Of a DNA stretch of 64,000 nucleotides, positions 26,401 through 34,506 are shown piece by piece. This stretch comes from Bacteroides helcogenes P 36-108 (GTDB taxonomy: Bacteria; Bacteroidota; Bacteroidia; Bacteroidales; Bacteroidaceae), in assembly GCF_000186225.1 (NCBI RefSeq), contig NC_014933.1, positions 744,001-808,000 of the forward strand, read 5' to 3'. Position 1 is the stretch's first letter; each line of letters starts with the position of its first letter. Under the pieces are notes generated by a model. That model ran no database searches, was not told the DNA's origin, and saw only the letters and a program-made list of their open reading frames with translations. Both the position numbers and the translations under genes were made by a program.

Positions 26401-26578
26401 AGCTATGGGCATCAATAATCTGCGCATCTATGCCTCTATCCAAAATCCATTTCACATCACTGACTATTCAGGTCTGGATCCTGAAGCTGCCATGGGCACA
26501 CCCTTGACACAAGGTGTAGATTGGGCCGCTTATCCCAACAGCCGCAATTATTTAATCGGCCTGAACTTCTCATTCTAA
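23489..26578 (+). CDS. SusC/RagA-family TonB-linked outer-membrane transporter (first of locus)
   Basis: A 1029-residue TonB-dependent transporter that imports oligosaccharides through the outer membrane with its SusD partner as lid. A type I signal peptide ends near QANAQ (about 27). A carboxypeptidase-regulatory-like domain follows (about 32-105) and ends in the SusC signature EEVVVVGYG (about 110-118). The plug domain has LQGRMAGV and VYGSRGANGVILVTTK. The rest is a 22-strand barrel with the C-terminal aromatic end LNFSF. It forms a pair with the SusD gene 26 bases downstream. A conserved operator and a -7 box lie in the 166-base region before it. Confidence 0.97.
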   Translation: MRQKSIFLKSLGIMLLSVLFATQANAQNLTVTGTITDNLGPVIGASIQVEGTSNGCITDIDGNYTLHNVSSDAILVFSYIGYRTQKISVDGKTKINVKLAEDSQLLEEVVVVGYGVQRKSDLTGSVVSVKATEALKSTPSGNVSDALQGRMAGVSVISGSGDPSSDNTIRVRGINSITAETGPLVVIDGFIGGSLKSLNPSDIQSVEVLKDASATAVYGSRGANGVILVTTKTPNKDKLTVSFNTFANLKTVSKYPDNLSPYEYAQLANDYGKEYFESQGKPAKVYYTPEQLETFKNGTNPGFDYSKEIFRSPALTQNYEMSVSGGGERTTFLASLRYENSQGTIKESENSVYSWRLKVDTKIKKWLKAGMNIYGYYNESSKPRITQYDGLIQQAMYFPNTIMPKKEDGSYNNTFPDGNKSYNPMGMIWESKTCDKTLNNRMQGYVQFDIIDGLSFRSQLGVTFENRLNRSAENEKSYNYFKNNQTQAQARSYWNSGWLNTNTLSYIKEFNANHRINATAVFEQAYGNDYSHTGIAANLAYPDRLGWNALGYSEADMARIGSEASITTLMSGMLRVNYVFMNRYMLTASIRADGSSRLKDKWAYFPSAALAWDIKQESFMKETDVIDQLKLRVGYGSVGNQSVTAYRIYSQMTPVVNSDGSTSYSVGRPAAPYLKWERNDQFNVGVDLGFLHGRLRINADWYSKISKDILLEVAQPAHMGFTGLLKNAGEIKNTGIEFTVSADPITGKAFSWHSDLTLSHNKGTFNKIPTYNHRQQQAGNFENQLFQMIENEKLGTFWGYKYLGVWQENEVKAPFVDANGKANGKTVGETYKIQAGNAKYLDTNQDGVYNDNDASIIGCGQPVFNWGWNNSFNYKNFDISFFIVGFHGFDIYNATDQIGYNNINGQNVFGVTPKKAFLNRWTKENTNTDIPGFVYGKGDLKVFSDRFVEDGSFIKMKSITIGYTLPTNTCKAMGINNLRIYASIQNPFHITDYSGLDPEAAMGTPLTQGVDWAAYPNSRNYLIGLNFSF

Positions 26579-26604
26579 TCTAATCCAATAAATAAAAAAG
26601 TAAC

Positions 26605-28083
26605 ATGAAAAAGATATTATACATGACCTTCGCAAGCAGCTTGCTTTTAACGGCATCTTGCGTAGATTTAAATCAGGAACCGTTATCCTTCATCACTGAA
26701 GAAGAATACATCGAATATCCCAAAGATGTGGCTTCTACTGCAAAAGGCGTAACTGCCCTTTATCATGATTTGTGGGGCGGAAACTACGGCTTCAATACCC
26801 GTCTGCAACGATTAAGCGTATCAGCAGATGATATTACTTATTCACCGACCAAAGCCAACAATCCGTTAGGTTTATTCGAATCGCTTACTCCGAGCATATC
26901 CGGCAATGATGCAGACTTCTCAAACCCTTGGATTTTCTTCTACAAAGTCATCAGCAGTGCCAACAAGATAATAGAAGGTACTCCCATTCCTACCACAAAA
27001 CCCGAAGAAATGCAACAGGTACTCGGTGAAGCATACTTCATGCGCGGACTGTCTTATTTCTATCTGGTGCGTTTGTTCGGTGAAGTGCCCTTAATGCTCA
27101 CCAAAGCCGACATAAAAGAGGGTGTTCCCCGTACTTCCGTTGCCGAAATCTATGATAAGGCCATCATTCCAAGTTTGACAAAAGCAGCCGAATGGCTTCC
27201 TTCCAAAAGTCGTAGCGGTTTCAGCTCCACTCCTTCACAGTGGGCAGCGAAGGCTTGTTTGGCAGACGCCTACATCACAATGGCAGGATGGCCATTAAAC
27301 AAAGGACAAGAGTATTACGGCAAAGCTGCCGTAACGGCAAAAGACATCATTCTCAATTCCGGACTCAAACTGACGGAAAAATATGCCAACCTGTGGATGG
27401 AAGACAAAAAGGAAGAAGCAAATGAGCATTTGTTCGCCCTCCATCACAATGCCAAACAGAAAACGGCCAGCAACTACGGCAAGTCATATTATCCGGCAGA
27501 TTTCTTCCCCAACGCAGGTTGGTCCGACTATTACGCCAACGAATCTTTCTACCTGAAATACCCCGATGACGATCGTAAAGCCCATAACTTCATGGTCAAA
27601 TGGCCCGTTTCTAAAAGTAAAGTAGTAAACTATAAAGAAAGCGCCGACGGACTGCCCGCCATCTCCAAATACTATAATTACAATGAAGGTGCTCCCGGCA
27701 AAAGCGCACAGGCCAATGGAATCACCTGCATCTACCGCTACGCAGACGTACTCTTAATGTATGCAGAAGCTTCGGTCAGAGCCACCAATACCATAGACCC
27801 GTTAGCTCGAAAATCTCTGGAAGAGGTACAAAGCCGCGCACATAGCAGCTTGACCAAGACTACCGATCCGCAATCTTTTATAAATGCGGTATTCGATGAA
27901 CGGGGTTGGGAATTCTTTGCCGAAATGAAACGCTGGTTTGACCTGGTTCGCTTGCAAAAATTATCTGAAGTCAAGCCGACCGAGTGGGAAGGTTCTCTGT
28001 TCAAAGCCAACAGCCATTACTACTTCCCTGTCCCCTCCCAGCAAATACTGCTCACAGAGTGGACCAATAACGCAGGCTATTAA
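26605..28083 (+). CDS. SusD/RagB-family surface glycan-binding lipoprotein (first of locus)
   Basis: A 492-residue outer-membrane lipoprotein with lipobox TASC (Cys19). Family features: EAYFMRGLSYFYLVRLFGEVPLM (about 138-160) from the TPR helices, then IYRYADVLLMYAEASVRA (about 376-393) and the C-terminal FDERGWEFFAEMKRWFDLVRL block. It binds the glycan at the cell surface and delivers it to the SusC barrel encoded just upstream. A terminator hairpin follows, so this pair is a unit separate from the second one. Confidence 0.97.
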   Translation: MKKILYMTFASSLLLTASCVDLNQEPLSFITEEEYIEYPKDVASTAKGVTALYHDLWGGNYGFNTRLQRLSVSADDITYSPTKANNPLGLFESLTPSISGNDADFSNPWIFFYKVISSANKIIEGTPIPTTKPEEMQQVLGEAYFMRGLSYFYLVRLFGEVPLMLTKADIKEGVPRTSVAEIYDKAIIPSLTKAAEWLPSKSRSGFSSTPSQWAAKACLADAYITMAGWPLNKGQEYYGKAAVTAKDIILNSGLKLTEKYANLWMEDKKEEANEHLFALHHNAKQKTASNYGKSYYPADFFPNAGWSDYYANESFYLKYPDDDRKAHNFMVKWPVSKSKVVNYKESADGLPAISKYYNYNEGAPGKSAQANGITCIYRYADVLLMYAEASVRATNTIDPLARKSLEEVQSRAHSSLTKTTDPQSFINAVFDERGWEFFAEMKRWFDLVRLQKLSEVKPTEWEGSLFKANSHYYFPVPSQQILLTEWTNNAGY

Positions 28084-28116
28084 CAAAACCAGAATTATAG
28101 TACAACTATAAAAGAA

Positions 28117-28150
28117 GAGGAAAGGCCTTTTAAAAGACCTTTTCTCTTTT
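28117..28150 (+). terminator. Terminator after first susC/susD pair
   Basis: A 15-bp hairpin (28117-28131 with 28132-28146, two weak positions, no real loop beyond the stem centre) followed by TTTT, 33 bases after the susD stop. Confidence 0.75.
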
Positions 28151-28198
28151 GCTTTACTCCATCTCTTTAAAGTCACCGACAACTTGCCGCTCGCTGTT

Positions 28199-28230
28199 TT
28201 TGTACAAATTCGCACCATTTGCGAACAATT
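28199..28230 (+). promoter_or_regulatory. Operator candidate upstream of second susC
   Basis: TTTGTAC at 28199-28205 and TTTGCGAACAATT at 28218-28230, the same 19-base offset as upstream of the first susC, and the same 38 bases from the G of TTTG to the -7 box. The left palindrome arm is poorly kept here. The conserved part also includes ATTCG and a trailing AATTxACxAAT. Confidence 0.65.
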
Positions 28231-28258
28231 AACCAATATTTATCATATATCTATCACA

Positions 28259-28266
28259 TACATTTG
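28259..28266 (+). promoter_or_regulatory. -7 box for second susC/susD operon
   Basis: TACATTTG, followed after 9 bases by TTTAATTGTTTT (28275-28286) exactly as in the first susC leader. Confidence 0.7.
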
Positions 28267-28346
28267 CAGCATGGTTTAATTGTTTTTTGCAAGTACCAAA
28301 TGCAAGACCAACCTTTATTAATAACTAATTAACTGAATTAATATTT

Positions 28347-31300
28347 ATGAAACAGAAAGTAACCTTGATGTTGCTGGCAATTTTTCTCTGTTGTGTTCTT
28401 ACGGTACAGGCACAGACAGGAAGTCAAGTTACAGGTAAAGTTGTCGATGCCATGGGAGAACTCCCAGGTGTAAGCATTGTAGTGAAAGGCACTACCAACG
28501 GAACCACCACAGACTTGAACGGACAATTCATCTTACGGAATGTAAAACCTTCCGATGTGCTTCAGTTTTCTTTCATCGGTTATAAGACGCAAGAAGTAAA
28601 AGCAGGCAACCAAAAACATTTCAACATCACGCTGGCAGAAGACGCACAAGCACTGGATGAAGTCGTGGTAGTAGGTTATCAGGAAGTACGCAAGAAAGAC
28701 CTGACCGGATCTGTATCAAAAGTGAATATGGACGATCTGCTGAAAACCCCTGCCGCTTCATTCGACCAGACTTTGGGAGGCCGCATTGCCGGCGTAAACG
28801 TGTCTTCGGGTGAAGGCATGCCAGGCAGTACAATGAACATCACCATCCGTGGCAATAATTCATTGACACAAGACAATACACCGCTTTATATCATTGACGG
28901 ATTTCCGGTAGAAGATCCGGCCGTAGCAGCAGCAATCAATCCCAACGATATCGCTTCCACCGATGTACTGAAAGACGCCTCCGCTACAGCCATTTATGGA
29001 GCCCGAGGTGCTAACGGTGTCATCATCATCACCACCAAACAAGGAAAAGTGGGCAGACCTCAACTTACCTACGACGGCAGTTTCGGTATATCCACAGTAT
29101 CTAAAAAACTGGACATGATGAGTGCTTACGATTATGTAAAGCTGCAAAGCGAGGTGGAACCTGCCAGAGCCTCCGAAAAATATTTTCCTCTATATGAAGG
29201 CCACCAATGGACACCGGAAGACTACCGCGGTACGGCACAGAACAATTACCAGAACGAGATTTTCCGTACAGCATGGCAACAAAACCATAACATACGCCTG
29301 GCGGGCGGATCGGAAGGCATACGATATAATGCATCCCTTTCCTATTATGATCAGGAAGGTATCTTACTGAATACTGACTACCAGCGCCTACAAGCCCGTA
29401 TGAACACACTGGTCAAGCGTGGCAAACTGACTGTCAATTTCAACACAAACTTCTCACGTTCCATCCAAAACGGAGCTTCTCCTTCCTCCAGCTCTTATTC
29501 GGGCATGAACAACCTGTTTTACAGTGTATGGGGCTATCGTCCGGTAAATTATCCAGGAAAGCCATTGAGTGCCCTTCTCGAAGATCTTATAGATGATGAC
29601 GTAGACGCCTCCAATGACTATCGCTTCAACCCGATTGCCGACTTGAAGAATGCCTACCGCAAGTATTACATCAACAACCTCCAATTGAACGGATATATCG
29701 AATACGAATTCATCAAAGGATTGAAATTAAAAGTTTCCGGAGGTTACACTTACGACAACCGCCATACAGATACTTTCAATAACTCAAAAACACGTTACGG
29801 TGGCCCTACCTCCACCGATAAAGTGAATGCGGAAGTCGTACGCCAACAACGCCTCACATGGCTGAACGAAAATATATTGACCTATCAGACCAACTTCCGG
29901 AAAAAGCATTTTCTGAATACGATGGTCGGCGTTACTTTACAAAACTCAGACTATGAGTTTTACTCATACCGCATGAAACAGATTCCTAATGAATCATTAG
30001 GCATGGCAGGCATGGGACAGGGCACTTTCGACAAGAGTGCTTCCACCTTGTCTTCTTGGTCTATGCTCTCCTATTTGGGCCGCATCAACTACAACTATAA
30101 GTCCAAATATTACACTACCGTATCATTCCGTGCCGACGGCTCCTCCAAGTTCAGCAAGAAAAACCGTTACGGTTACTTCCCCTCAGGCTCACTGGCGTGG
30201 AATTTCTCCGAGGAAGGCTTTATGTCCAGTTATAAAAAGTGGCTGTCAAGCGGAAAGCTCCGCTTAAGCTGGGGGCTTACGGGGAACAACCGTATCGGAG
30301 AATATGACTATTTGGCCTTATTAGACATGATCAAAAGCCATGTCACCACCGGACTGCCCAACACCGTTTATCCATTTGACAATAACAACGCCAGCGTAGG
30401 CGTGGCTCCCATATCATTACCCAACGAAGACTTGAAGTGGGAGACTACCGAACAATGGAACCTCGGAATCGACCTCGGATTCTTCAACGAACGCATCACT
30501 CTGACTGCCGATATCTACCGAAAAACTACCCGTGACTTATTGCTGGATGCAACTCTCCCCTATTCGTCAGGCTATCTGACCGCCATAAAGAATATCGGAA
30601 AAGTACGCAATGACGGTCTCGAACTTACATTGAATACAATCAACATAGATAACAAGAAGTTTAAATGGACAACTAACGCCAATATATCCTTCAACAAGAA
30701 CAAAGTATTGGAACTGTCCGAAAACCAGATTGGACTGTTGAGTACAGCCAAGTTTGACCAGAATTTCAACAGCCAGCCCAATTATATTGCCAAAATAGGT
30801 TATCCCATGGGAATGATATATGGCTACATATATGAAGGTACTTATAAATATGGCGATTTTGACAAGTCCGGCAACACTTACTCTCTGAAAGGGAATATCC
30901 CCCACTATGTAAGTGAAAGCAATACCCAGCCAGGCATGCCCAAGTACAGAGATCTGAACGGCGACGGCATCATCGACACCAATGACCGTACCATGATCGG
31001 CCGTGGCTTGCCTATCCATACCGGTGGTTTTACCAACAACTTCGAGTACAAAGGCTTCGACCTGAGCATCTTTTTCCAATGGTCTTACGGTAACGATGTA
31101 CTGAACGCCAACCGCTTATTATTTGAAAGTGGCTTCCAAAAGAAAAGGGAACTGAACCAGTATGCCAGCTACGCCAACCGCTGGACCCCTGAAAACCCGG
31201 ACAGCAACATTCCGGCAGCTACTAATTCCAGTTCCAATCTCGTGATCTCCTCACGTGTGGTGGAAGACGCTTCATTCCTGCGTCTGAAAACCGTGACTTT

Positions 31301-31511
31301 GGGATATAACGTACCGAAAAACTTCCTGAAGAAATTCAGAATAGACAATGCACGCCTCTATCTGGCTGCACAAAATCTATGGACCGTCACTGGCTATTCC
31401 GGTTACGATCCTGAAGTATCCATACGCGAGGGCGGTCTCACTCCGGGACTTGATTTCTCGTCCTATCCGCGAGCTTTTTCCGTCAGTTTCGGTATTAATT
31501 TAGGTTTCTAA
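28347..31511 (+). CDS. SusC/RagA-family TonB-linked outer-membrane transporter (second of locus)
   Basis: A 1054-residue transporter built as the first: signal peptide (LLAIFLCCVLTVQAQ), carboxypeptidase-regulatory-like domain (about 25-105), signature DEVVVVGYQEVRKKDLTGSV (about 110-130), plug with LGGRIAGVNV and IYGARGANGVIIITTK, and the barrel ending INLGF. The two proteins are clearly paralogous but not close copies, so they probably take in different sizes or sulfation states of the same polymer. Regulatory DNA in front is much better conserved between them than one expects by chance. It heads an operon with SusD and a DUF5017 lipoprotein. Confidence 0.97.
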   Translation: MKQKVTLMLLAIFLCCVLTVQAQTGSQVTGKVVDAMGELPGVSIVVKGTTNGTTTDLNGQFILRNVKPSDVLQFSFIGYKTQEVKAGNQKHFNITLAEDAQALDEVVVVGYQEVRKKDLTGSVSKVNMDDLLKTPAASFDQTLGGRIAGVNVSSGEGMPGSTMNITIRGNNSLTQDNTPLYIIDGFPVEDPAVAAAINPNDIASTDVLKDASATAIYGARGANGVIIITTKQGKVGRPQLTYDGSFGISTVSKKLDMMSAYDYVKLQSEVEPARASEKYFPLYEGHQWTPEDYRGTAQNNYQNEIFRTAWQQNHNIRLAGGSEGIRYNASLSYYDQEGILLNTDYQRLQARMNTLVKRGKLTVNFNTNFSRSIQNGASPSSSSYSGMNNLFYSVWGYRPVNYPGKPLSALLEDLIDDDVDASNDYRFNPIADLKNAYRKYYINNLQLNGYIEYEFIKGLKLKVSGGYTYDNRHTDTFNNSKTRYGGPTSTDKVNAEVVRQQRLTWLNENILTYQTNFRKKHFLNTMVGVTLQNSDYEFYSYRMKQIPNESLGMAGMGQGTFDKSASTLSSWSMLSYLGRINYNYKSKYYTTVSFRADGSSKFSKKNRYGYFPSGSLAWNFSEEGFMSSYKKWLSSGKLRLSWGLTGNNRIGEYDYLALLDMIKSHVTTGLPNTVYPFDNNNASVGVAPISLPNEDLKWETTEQWNLGIDLGFFNERITLTADIYRKTTRDLLLDATLPYSSGYLTAIKNIGKVRNDGLELTLNTINIDNKKFKWTTNANISFNKNKVLELSENQIGLLSTAKFDQNFNSQPNYIAKIGYPMGMIYGYIYEGTYKYGDFDKSGNTYSLKGNIPHYVSESNTQPGMPKYRDLNGDGIIDTNDRTMIGRGLPIHTGGFTNNFEYKGFDLSIFFQWSYGNDVLNANRLLFESGFQKKRELNQYASYANRWTPENPDSNIPAATNSSSNLVISSRVVEDASFLRLKTVTLGYNVPKNFLKKFRIDNARLYLAAQNLWTVTGYSGYDPEVSIREGGLTPGLDFSSYPRAFSVSFGINLGF

Positions 31512-31533
31512 TCTCACAAAACATTCAAAATAC

Positions 31534-33291
31534 ATGAAAACTTTAAAAACAATTATATTATCTTTCGCTTGTCTGGCAGTGACATCCTGTGATTTTCTGG
31601 ACAAAGAGCCTACAAAGCTAACCCCCGGAGTTTATTTTAACAATACTGGAGAAGCTGCCTCTTTCCTGACATCCGTATATGCCCCTTTGGCTTCACAGAA
31701 CTTCTATGGAAACGAATACATGTTCATGGTATGCGGTGATGACCTATCGCACTTTGGTGGCGGACGCAATCCCCAAAGCAGCGGTGCGATAGCCTGCAAC
31801 AACGCCAATTCAAGTTCACCGCAATTCAGCAACCTTTGGCAAACCCTTTATACCGGAATCGACCGTGCCAATACATTCCTTGAAAATATAGACAAGGCTA
31901 ACGGAATCTCTGACCAACTGCGCTTGCAATACAAATCCGAAGCTCGCTTTATGCGTGCCTACTACTACTTCACACTGGTACAAGGTTGGGGGGACGTTCC
32001 TTTCAAGACATCTTCAACCAACAGTGTGACTGGTCTGGACATCCCGCGCACAGACAAACAAACTATCTATGATTTCATCATTACGGAAATGGCCGAATGC
32101 ACCGAAGGACTTAGTACAGCGGCCGAATTGGGCTATAAGCCGGGACACGTTTCCAAATCAACGGCATGGGGCATCCTGGCACGCGTATATTTGTTCAGAG
32201 CAGGTGAACACTTCCGTGACAAAACCCCAGTCAACGAAACAGCCAACAAGGAATACTTCAAGCAGGCAAGCAATTATGCCCGGAAAGTTATGGGACAGGG
32301 ACACGACCTGGCTGATAACTACTGGGATGTATTCATAGACCTTTGTTCCAACAAATACAACAGTACCGGAAAAAACGAAAGCATCTGGGAAGTAGAGTTT
32401 GCGGGCGATTATACCTCCGAGGTGAGATCGGAAGGACGCATTGGCAACCTGATCGGCATCAAATGTCCGGACCAGTCAAGCGACCAGTCACTGATAGATA
32501 AACAAGACCCTGGTTTCGGTTACGCTTACTTTTGGTCAACACCGAAACTATATGAACTTTATGTGAACAACAAGGACATAAACCGCATGAACTGGAATAT
32601 TGCTCCGTTCGAATACATTGCGGCGGTATCAGGAAAGGGAGTAACCGGACGCCAGTTTGAATACGGCAAAATGGCCGAAGTAAAGAAGCAATACTGGGAC
32701 ATATCTTATAGCTATGGTATAGGGAATATGGCTAAGAAAACCGGAGATTATGAAAAGCCAGAGGCCGAATCCGAAAAAAACTATTCCCGCGCCTGCGGCA
32801 AATACCGTAGAGAGTATGAACTCTACGGTTCAAAGAAGAACAAGAATTACACTTCTCTCAACTTTCCTTTGCTGCGCTACTCCGATGTCCTGCTAATGGT
32901 GGCCGAAGCCGAGAATGAAGTGAACAACCAGCCTACCACCATAGCTTACCAATGTCTCAATAAAGTGCGCGTACGCGCGGGTATCTCCACTTATCCGGAA
33001 GGCAGCCTCGGCAAAGAAGCCTTTCGTCAAGCCGTGAAAGATGAGCGTGTCATGGAACTTTGTTTCGAATACACACGCCGTTATGACTTAATCCGTTGGG
33101 GCGAATATGTGAAGAACATGAATGAATTGTCATCACGTGCACAGCAAGGTGCTAATGCCAACTGGGCGACAGGACCCAATTACAGCGTTTACACCTATTT
33201 CCAGATTACCGATGCATACAATTATTTCCCGATTCCAGATAGTGAAATGTCCGTAAATAACGCTATCACTCAGAATAATCCAGGCTGGTAA
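31534..33291 (+). CDS. SusD/RagB-family surface glycan-binding lipoprotein (second of locus)
   Basis: A 585-residue SusD homologue, nearly 100 residues longer than the first. Lipobox VTSC (Cys19). The TPR-type core has SEARFMRAYYYFTLVQGWGDVPF (about 130-152), and the C-terminal part has RYSDVLLMVAEAENEVNN, then DERVMELCFEYTRRYDLIRWGEY. It lies 22 bases after its SusC partner and 36 bases before the DUF5017 gene, so the three should be on one message. Expected role: the lid and ligand-binding protein of the second transporter. Confidence 0.97.
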   Translation: MKTLKTIILSFACLAVTSCDFLDKEPTKLTPGVYFNNTGEAASFLTSVYAPLASQNFYGNEYMFMVCGDDLSHFGGGRNPQSSGAIACNNANSSSPQFSNLWQTLYTGIDRANTFLENIDKANGISDQLRLQYKSEARFMRAYYYFTLVQGWGDVPFKTSSTNSVTGLDIPRTDKQTIYDFIITEMAECTEGLSTAAELGYKPGHVSKSTAWGILARVYLFRAGEHFRDKTPVNETANKEYFKQASNYARKVMGQGHDLADNYWDVFIDLCSNKYNSTGKNESIWEVEFAGDYTSEVRSEGRIGNLIGIKCPDQSSDQSLIDKQDPGFGYAYFWSTPKLYELYVNNKDINRMNWNIAPFEYIAAVSGKGVTGRQFEYGKMAEVKKQYWDISYSYGIGNMAKKTGDYEKPEAESEKNYSRACGKYRREYELYGSKKNKNYTSLNFPLLRYSDVLLMVAEAENEVNNQPTTIAYQCLNKVRVRAGISTYPEGSLGKEAFRQAVKDERVMELCFEYTRRYDLIRWGEYVKNMNELSSRAQQGANANWATGPNYSVYTYFQITDAYNYFPIPDSEMSVNNAITQNNPGW

Positions 33292-33327
33292 TCACCACTC
33301 CAAAATCATTTTAAAACGAACAAAATT

Positions 33328-34335
33328 ATGAAACTAAATAAACTTTTGATGGCTGCCAGCATAGCAAGCCTTGCTTTTGCTTCCTGCGAAAGCGAATTCA
33401 CCAAAGATGCCGAGCTTAATGTGAATGTCATGACCAATGAAAGCGTTAACTTCGACGGTCAGACCATTACCGCTAAGAAAAGAACCCCGGTGGAGTTCCT
33501 TTTCAGCGGTAATCCTGATTTTCTTACTTTCTTCAGCGGTGAAAACGGAAAGAAATATGAATACAGGGAACGTACCACTGTTGATGAAAGTGAGATAGAA
33601 AGCTCCACCTTGAAGTTCACTCTCACTCCCCAGTACGGAAATCCTGCTGGCATACTGACAATGTATGTGTCAAGCAGTTTCCCCGGAATAGAAAAAGGAA
33701 ATTTTACCTCCGACTCCATATTGGTAGAACAGCATTCTTGGGAAGTGCTTATTCCACCAACCGACTTCCCTACGACTCTCAAGAGTAAAACTTACGAAAT
33801 CGACATGAAGTCCTACATAGGCAAAAGAATCGCAATAGCCATTTGCTACAAGGGACAAAACAAAAATGTGGCACAAAGCAAGTTCACATTCAGCAATATG
33901 CAGATAGTCAACAGTATGAGCAATGGACAAAAAACGGTATTCGCCGCCGGTTCATTTGGCTTTACACCCGTCAACATGCTGAACAGACACAATCTGCCCG
34001 ACCAGAAAAGCATGACTGCCAACCGTGCCTACGGCACTGTCACCAACAATACTTCCGGAATATGGAATGCCAAAGACTGGAATACTTTCTTCATACATAG
34101 TTCCAATGCAAACACTGCCCTAAAGTACAGTTGGCTGGTATCCAACCTCTTTGTTGTAAACGCATGCTCCCCCGACTTCGGCACAGGTATAAAGAATGTC
34201 ACTCAAAGCCTCAATTCCTATAGATATGCTTACAACGAACCCGGAACCTATACAGCCACTTTTGTGGGTACAAACGGAAACTACAAACAAGAGAAATCCG
34301 TGATACGCGAATACAAAGTGGTAGTAACAGAATGA
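33328..34335 (+). CDS. DUF5017-like lipoprotein, probable surface glycan-binding protein
   Basis: A 335-residue lipoprotein (lipobox FASC, Cys20) with the look of a DUF5017 protein: a PKD-like N-terminal part with TPVEFLFSGNPDFLTFFSGE (about 52-71), a middle jelly-roll-like part, and a C-terminal Ig-like strand set ending YNEPGTYTATFVGTN...REYKVVVTE. Proteins of this kind sit directly after SusC/SusD and often act as extra surface glycan-binding proteins. No catalytic motif is visible. A terminator hairpin (34395-34429) closes the operon after it. Confidence 0.8.
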   Translation: MKLNKLLMAASIASLAFASCESEFTKDAELNVNVMTNESVNFDGQTITAKKRTPVEFLFSGNPDFLTFFSGENGKKYEYRERTTVDESEIESSTLKFTLTPQYGNPAGILTMYVSSSFPGIEKGNFTSDSILVEQHSWEVLIPPTDFPTTLKSKTYEIDMKSYIGKRIAIAICYKGQNKNVAQSKFTFSNMQIVNSMSNGQKTVFAAGSFGFTPVNMLNRHNLPDQKSMTANRAYGTVTNNTSGIWNAKDWNTFFIHSSNANTALKYSWLVSNLFVVNACSPDFGTGIKNVTQSLNSYRYAYNEPGTYTATFVGTNGNYKQEKSVIREYKVVVTE

Positions 34336-34394
34336 CATTGACCGGCACAATACTTCTGACCTTAATATTCATACAGACCTTAATCAATTTTGCC

Positions 34395-34429
34395 GGGGAG
34401 GAGCCTCACGGCTTCTCCCCTCCTCTTTT
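34395..34429 (+). terminator. Terminator after second SusC operon
   Basis: An 11-bp stem with one mismatch (GGGGAGGAGCC and GGCTTCTCCCC, 4-base loop) followed by TCCTCTTTT. Confidence 0.8.
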
Positions 34430-34506
34430 CAATCCATGTCTATGCAAAGTCATAGGCCATTCAATTGTCAATCAGCGCACAAATGTGCGACACAATCAGT
34501 ATAACT

